Below, in pieces: positions 32,456-36,132 of a stretch of DNA of 36,132 bases (the stretch's first letter is position 1; each line of letters begins with the position of its first letter). Location: assembly GCA_027081275.1 (NCBI GenBank), contig JALWKV010000236.1, positions 1 through 36,132 on the forward strand, read 5' to 3'. This DNA is from Gammaproteobacteria bacterium (GTDB lineage Bacteria; Pseudomonadota; Gammaproteobacteria; UWMA-0217). The notes below the pieces were generated by a model. The model was given only the letters and a program-made list of their open reading frames with translations, was not told the DNA's origin and did no database searches. A program made the position numbers and the translations under genes.

Positions 32456-35428
32456 CTAGAGCTGCACGATCTGAAGCCCCAGGCGCTCGGCCTCCGCCTC
32501 GTTGCCGGCATGGGAGATGACGGCGGTGCTGGCGCGCTCGGGCTTGAGCCAGGCTTCGCCGACCCGCTTGAGATCGTCCAGCGTGACGGCGAGGATGCGC
32601 GCCCGATAGCGGCGACGCTGCTCGGCGGTGCGGCCGAAGAGTTCGCCGTAGAACGCCTTCTGCGCCTCGCCGGCCGGCGACCCGGGCTTGTCGATGCTGC
32701 TGACGACGCCGAGGATCGCCTCCTCCAGCGCCTGATACTCGTGCGGATGCGAGAGCAGCCACTCGATGGCGCGGTCGAAGTCCTCCAGCGTCTCGGAAAA
32801 GCGCGGATCGCGATAGGAGTAGAAGCGGAACGCGCCGATATCGGCGTCGAAACTGGCGCCGCCACCATAGGCGCCGCCCTGCTCGCGGACCCTGGAGTGA
32901 AGGAAGCCGTTGCGCAGAAAGCCGCCCAGCACCTCGAACGCGGCCGCATCCGGATGCTCCGCCGGCACCGCCGGATAGGCCCGGGCGCAGAAATTCACCT
33001 GCGTATTGGTCAGCCAGCACTGCTGCACCGTTTCGCTGACCGGCGTCAGCGAGAACGGCGTCCCGGCGCTGCCGCCCGGCGCGTCACGCCAGTGGGCGAC
33101 GATATCCTCCTCCAGCGCCGGCAGGCGCTCCTCCTCACCGATCAGCAGGAATTGCCTGCCTCCGGCCGACAGCGTCTCGTGCAGCCGCGCCATGTCGGCG
33201 GCGAAGGCTTCGAGCCGATCGGCGTCGTCGAGCGAATCGTCCAGCGCCTTGAGACGACGAATGCCCTCGAGGCCGTGCATCACGTGCGACAGCCGCGCGC
33301 GACCGGAGAGCCCGCTGGAGGCGGCCCGCATCGCCAGCACATGACCGTTGCCGGTGACGCTGTTCTCGCGACGGATGCGCGACTGCGCCACCAGCTCGCG
33401 GATCTTCGGCAGCTCGTCGAAACGCGGATGCAGCAGCGTCTCCCGCAGCAGCTCGGTCAACGGACCGTGGTTGCGCACCAGCGCCTTGCCGGAGATGACA
33501 TACTTGCCCTGCACCTGCTGCACGTCATCGAGCCCGGCGCGGATCAGCGCCGAGACATTGACGCCGCCGCTGACGGCGTCCTGCCACGCCTGCGTCTCGG
33601 TATAGCTGCGATCGCCGACGCCCAGCTCGGTCAGCGCATTGAGGTATTGCGGCAGCATATCGATCTGCTCGTCGTCGAGCTGAGGCAGGTCGAGCACGAT
33701 CTGCTGGTAGGCCAGACCATTGGTGCCACGGGCGTAGAGCGTCGCCGGCACGCCCGCCAGCGGCCGCCGCTGCCCCTGCGGGATATGGATATCGGCCGGC
33801 ACATCGTCCAGCGTCACCTTCGGCAGGATCTCGGGATCGTCCTCCTGCGCCTGACGCGCGGCCAGCCGCTCGGCCAGATCGATGACGGCCCTGACGTCAT
33901 CGTCGCTCATGCCGGCGCGAATCGCATCGAGGCGGTCGCGCTCGCGCTGCGCCTTGACCCGCGCCAGATCGGTATCCGGCTTCATCGTCAGGCGGATGCG
34001 GTGGCGATTGTCGAGCAGCAGGCGACGCACCATGTTCTGGATGAAATCCGGCTGGCTGGCCTCCGCGCGCAGCTGCTCCAGCGCGGCGTCGAGATTGAGC
34101 GCCGCCACCGGGTCGCCGCGATGGATGGCGGCGGGCAAGCCGCCGAGAATCAGTTGCAGGCCATAGGGATAGTGATCGCCCTTGATCTCGCGCTGGTGCA
34201 GTTCGAGCTGGTGCAGCGCGGCGTCGATGCGCTCCTGCGGCACGCCCTTCTGGGCCACCTCCTCCAGCGTGTCGAGGATCAGCTTCTCCAGTGCCTCGGC
34301 ATGCTCGGGACGCGAACCCTCGATGCCGGCCATGAAGGCCATCTCGCGATTGCTGTCCTCGGTACCGCAAAGCGGCGACGGCGCGCTGCCGAGATCGGTG
34401 GTCTCCAGCGCATGCAGCAGCGGCGAGGCGCTGTTGTCGAGCAGCACCGACGTCATCAGATTGGTGCGCAGCGCCTCCATCGTGTCGATGCTGCGCCCCA
34501 GCAGCCAGGCCATGACGATATGGGTGCGATCTCCCGTCTCGGCCTCGTCCGCCGCATAGACGCTCTCGAACACCCGGGGGCTTTCGTAGCGCTTCTCGTC
34601 ACTGACGTCGATGATCTCATCCAGCCTGTCGAACTCGCGCAGCGCCCTGTCGTGGAACCGCTGCTGCAGCTCGGCCACCGGAATGTTGCCGAAGGTCATG
34701 AACACGGCGTTGGACGGGTGGTAGTGCTTGCGGTAGAACGCCACCAGCGCCTCGTAGCTCAGATCGGGGATGTGCTCCGGATCGCCGCCGCTGTTGTAGT
34801 GGTAGGTCGTGGTCGGAAAGAGATTGCTCGTCAGCTCCTGCCACAGCACCGACACCGGCGAACTCATCGCCCCCTTCATCTCGTTGTAGACCACCCCCTT
34901 GAACTCCAGCGGCGTCTCCGGGTCGTCACGCTCGGCGAACTCCAGCCGCCACCCCTCCTGACGGAAGTCCAGCTCGTGCAGGTTCGAGTAGAACACCGCA
35001 TCGAGATAGACATCGAGCAGATTGAAGAAGTCCTTGCGGTTCTGACTGGCGAAGGGATAGGCGGTCCAGTCGCTGCTGGTGAAGGCGTTCATGAAGGTGT
35101 TGAGCGAACGCCGGATCATCATGAAGAAGGGATCCCGCACCGGATAGTGCTTCGAGCCGCAGAGCGCCGTGTGCTCGAGAATGTGCGCGACGCCGGTATC
35201 GTCCATCGGCATCGTCCGCAGCGCCACGAGAAAGACGTTCTCGTCGCTGTCCGAATCGAGATGGTAGTGCACCGCGCCGGTGGCGACATGCCGATACTCC
35301 TCCACCACCAGATTCAGTGACTCGATCGGCTCACTGCGCAACCACTCAAAGCTGTCGTGGTGCCTGGGCTTTGCTGCGGACAACGCGGTTTCAACGGCGG
35401 TTTGGCTGGCTGACATAGAGGTACTCAT
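32456..35428 (-). CDS. PreP-like M16C zinc metallopeptidase
   Basis: 990 aa, matching the family length. The inverted zinc motif HILEH (H82, E85, H86) lies in GVAHILEHTALCGSKHYPVRDP. The following SLNTFMNAFTSSDWTAYPFA and GVVYNEMKGAMSSP are strongly conserved. The four M16 half-domains fill the rest. PreP/falcilysin enzymes degrade free peptides in a closed chamber. The start at 35428 (MSTSMSASQT) has no clear ribosome-binding site; 35416 is possible. The upstream open frame to 35584 has no support. No signal peptide, so it is probably cytoplasmic. Confidence 0.94.
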   Translation of the reverse strand: MSTSMSASQTAVETALSAAKPRHHDSFEWLRSEPIESLNLVVEEYRHVATGAVHYHLDSDSDENVFLVALRTMPMDDTGVAHILEHTALCGSKHYPVRDPFFMMIRRSLNTFMNAFTSSDWTAYPFASQNRKDFFNLLDVYLDAVFYSNLHELDFRQEGWRLEFAERDDPETPLEFKGVVYNEMKGAMSSPVSVLWQELTSNLFPTTTYHYNSGGDPEHIPDLSYEALVAFYRKHYHPSNAVFMTFGNIPVAELQQRFHDRALREFDRLDEIIDVSDEKRYESPRVFESVYAADEAETGDRTHIVMAWLLGRSIDTMEALRTNLMTSVLLDNSASPLLHALETTDLGSAPSPLCGTEDSNREMAFMAGIEGSRPEHAEALEKLILDTLEEVAQKGVPQERIDAALHQLELHQREIKGDHYPYGLQLILGGLPAAIHRGDPVAALNLDAALEQLRAEASQPDFIQNMVRRLLLDNRHRIRLTMKPDTDLARVKAQRERDRLDAIRAGMSDDDVRAVIDLAERLAARQAQEDDPEILPKVTLDDVPADIHIPQGQRRPLAGVPATLYARGTNGLAYQQIVLDLPQLDDEQIDMLPQYLNALTELGVGDRSYTETQAWQDAVSGGVNVSALIRAGLDDVQQVQGKYVISGKALVRNHGPLTELLRETLLHPRFDELPKIRELVAQSRIRRENSVTGNGHVLAMRAASSGLSGRARLSHVMHGLEGIRRLKALDDSLDDADRLEAFAADMARLHETLSAGGRQFLLIGEEERLPALEEDIVAHWRDAPGGSAGTPFSLTPVSETVQQCWLTNTQVNFCARAYPAVPAEHPDAAAFEVLGGFLRNGFLHSRVREQGGAYGGGASFDADIGAFRFYSYRDPRFSETLEDFDRAIEWLLSHPHEYQALEEAILGVVSSIDKPGSPAGEAQKAFYGELFGRTAEQRRRYRARILAVTLDDLKRVGEAWLKPERASTAVISHAGNEAEAERLGLQIVQL

Positions 35429-35673
35429 TTTCGATGGTTGGGGAGAGTATGAATCAGGGCCGGTATTTTTCCAGTTTTCACGCTGAAGTGCAGGTTGTTT
35501 CACGCAAAAACGGCATTTGAGCAAGTCAATCCGGTCGCAGTCCGGTTCGCGGCTTCCGGCAACAGACTGAAACAGTTTGTGCATGCCGTGACATATCTCT
35601 GAAACATTCTCGGCGCATGCTGCTCGCCATCAACCGAGCAATCCGCGCTTCAACACGTCAGAAGGAGATCATC

Positions 35674-36027
35674 ATGAAACCGCATTCCGTTCGAATCGCC
35701 ATCATCACGCTCATCACCGGCCTGTCCGGAACGCTCTACGGCGTCGAGCCGGACCCGAACCAGTTGCCCGACCTCGGTGGCCCGCAGGCTGCGGAGGTGC
35801 GGGGAAGTGAACTGATGTCTGCCGAGGAACGTCGCGCCTTTCGAGCACGCATGCAGGCAGCCGACAGCCCCGAGGCGCGTCAGGCCATTCGCGCCGAGCA
35901 GCATGAAAAGATGCAACAGCGCGCCAGGGAAAAAGGCCTGAAGCTGTCCGATAAACCCGCCGCCGACCGGGGTGCCGGACAGCGCCGCCGGATGGGTATT
36001 GGACGCGGCATGGGCATGAACCGTTAA
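35674..36027 (+). CDS. Small secreted protein, unknown function
   Basis: 117 aa from ATG 35674, with AAGGAG 6 nt upstream; the frame opens earlier at 35617 without support. Signal peptide (about 1-24, RIAIITLITGLSGTLYGV). The mature part has a charged helical segment LMSAEERRAFRARMQAADSP and then EARQAIRAEQHEKMQQRARE, a pattern seen in small periplasmic proteins of many proteobacteria, and a basic Gly/Met-rich tail (GQRRRMGIGRGMGMNR). It is loosely like Spy/CpxP-type helical proteins, but I cannot place it. From 36028 to the end there is no gene. Confidence 0.75.
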   Translation: MKPHSVRIAIITLITGLSGTLYGVEPDPNQLPDLGGPQAAEVRGSELMSAEERRAFRARMQAADSPEARQAIRAEQHEKMQQRAREKGLKLSDKPAADRGAGQRRRMGIGRGMGMNR

Positions 36028-36132
36028 CCCGCATTTCTCACCACCGTCCGTAGCGAGACGGATCAAGGGTGCGGCATGGGTGGCTTTCGCGACCGAGGAG
36101 CGCGCAGGCATAGCCGACACTATGTCGAGCAC

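Noticed and set aside
32510-35320. 936-aa open frame on the plus strand
   Set aside because: It is antisense to the PreP-like peptidase, has an Arg/His-rich composition typical of shadow frames in GC-rich DNA, and has no family motif.

Overview
The window reads as a chromosomal segment of a GC-rich proteobacterium. An NhaB antiporter, the long form of LeuA, a rimI-udg pair, a HupDFGHIJK-HypAB uptake-hydrogenase set and a PreP-type peptidase together point to Gammaproteobacteria or a nearby Betaproteobacterium. This placement is inferred from gene content; no rRNA or tRNA gene was seen.

Region 1 (1-8336, all minus strand) is a [NiFe]-hydrogenase maturation operon. In transcription order it holds hupD (endopeptidase), hupF (HypC-like), hupG, hupH, hupI (rubredoxin), hupJ/hoxT, hupK/hoxV, hypA, hypB, the NtrC-type regulator hoxA/hupR, and a PAS protein cut by the window edge (probable HoxJ/HupT sensor). 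Most junctions overlap by a few bases. The structural genes hupSL(C) are not upstream of hupD, where they usually lie, and hypFCDE are not in the window.

Region 2 (8543-10302) holds a small orphan membrane protein and a UPF0104/LPG-synthase-like membrane protein.

Region 3 (10303-17680) carries two paralogous two-gene cassettes. Each pairs an inner-membrane-anchored BON-type protein with a membrane-anchored coiled-coil protein ending in a nearly identical EDLTTQIIDIR-x-ERD motif. In one cassette the first protein also has an OmpA peptidoglycan-binding domain. Between them lie a SPOR lipoprotein and the convergent leuA-udg-rimI operon. This cassette is the best candidate here for an undescribed cell-envelope system.

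Region 4 (17681-18881) is a 1.2-kb stretch without a clear gene. It has a strong intrinsic terminator, a possible small RNA and several dispersed repeats.

Region 5 (18882-30683) is an exopolysaccharide locus: polysaccharide deacetylase, undecaprenyl-phosphate sugar transferase, Wzy/ligase-family polymerase, GT4 glycosyltransferase, Wzz with a degenerate tyrosine-kinase-like domain, Wza-like exporter, outer-membrane barrel and a clan GH-A (PslG/GH39-like) glycosidase. A CotH-like gene remnant lies inside it.

Region 6 (30714-36132) holds nhaB, a PreP-like M16C metallopeptidase and a small secreted protein.

The window is notably rich in short dispersed repeats. R1 is a 165-167 bp element with terminal inverted repeats and several hairpins, two copies, both between co-directional genes. 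R2 is a CCCTCTCC-rich element at three loci, one of them inside hupJ in frame, where it adds about 47 codons. R3 is a module linked to R2. R4 is a 172-178 bp element with terminal inverted repeats, two copies. R5 is a 97-bp element.
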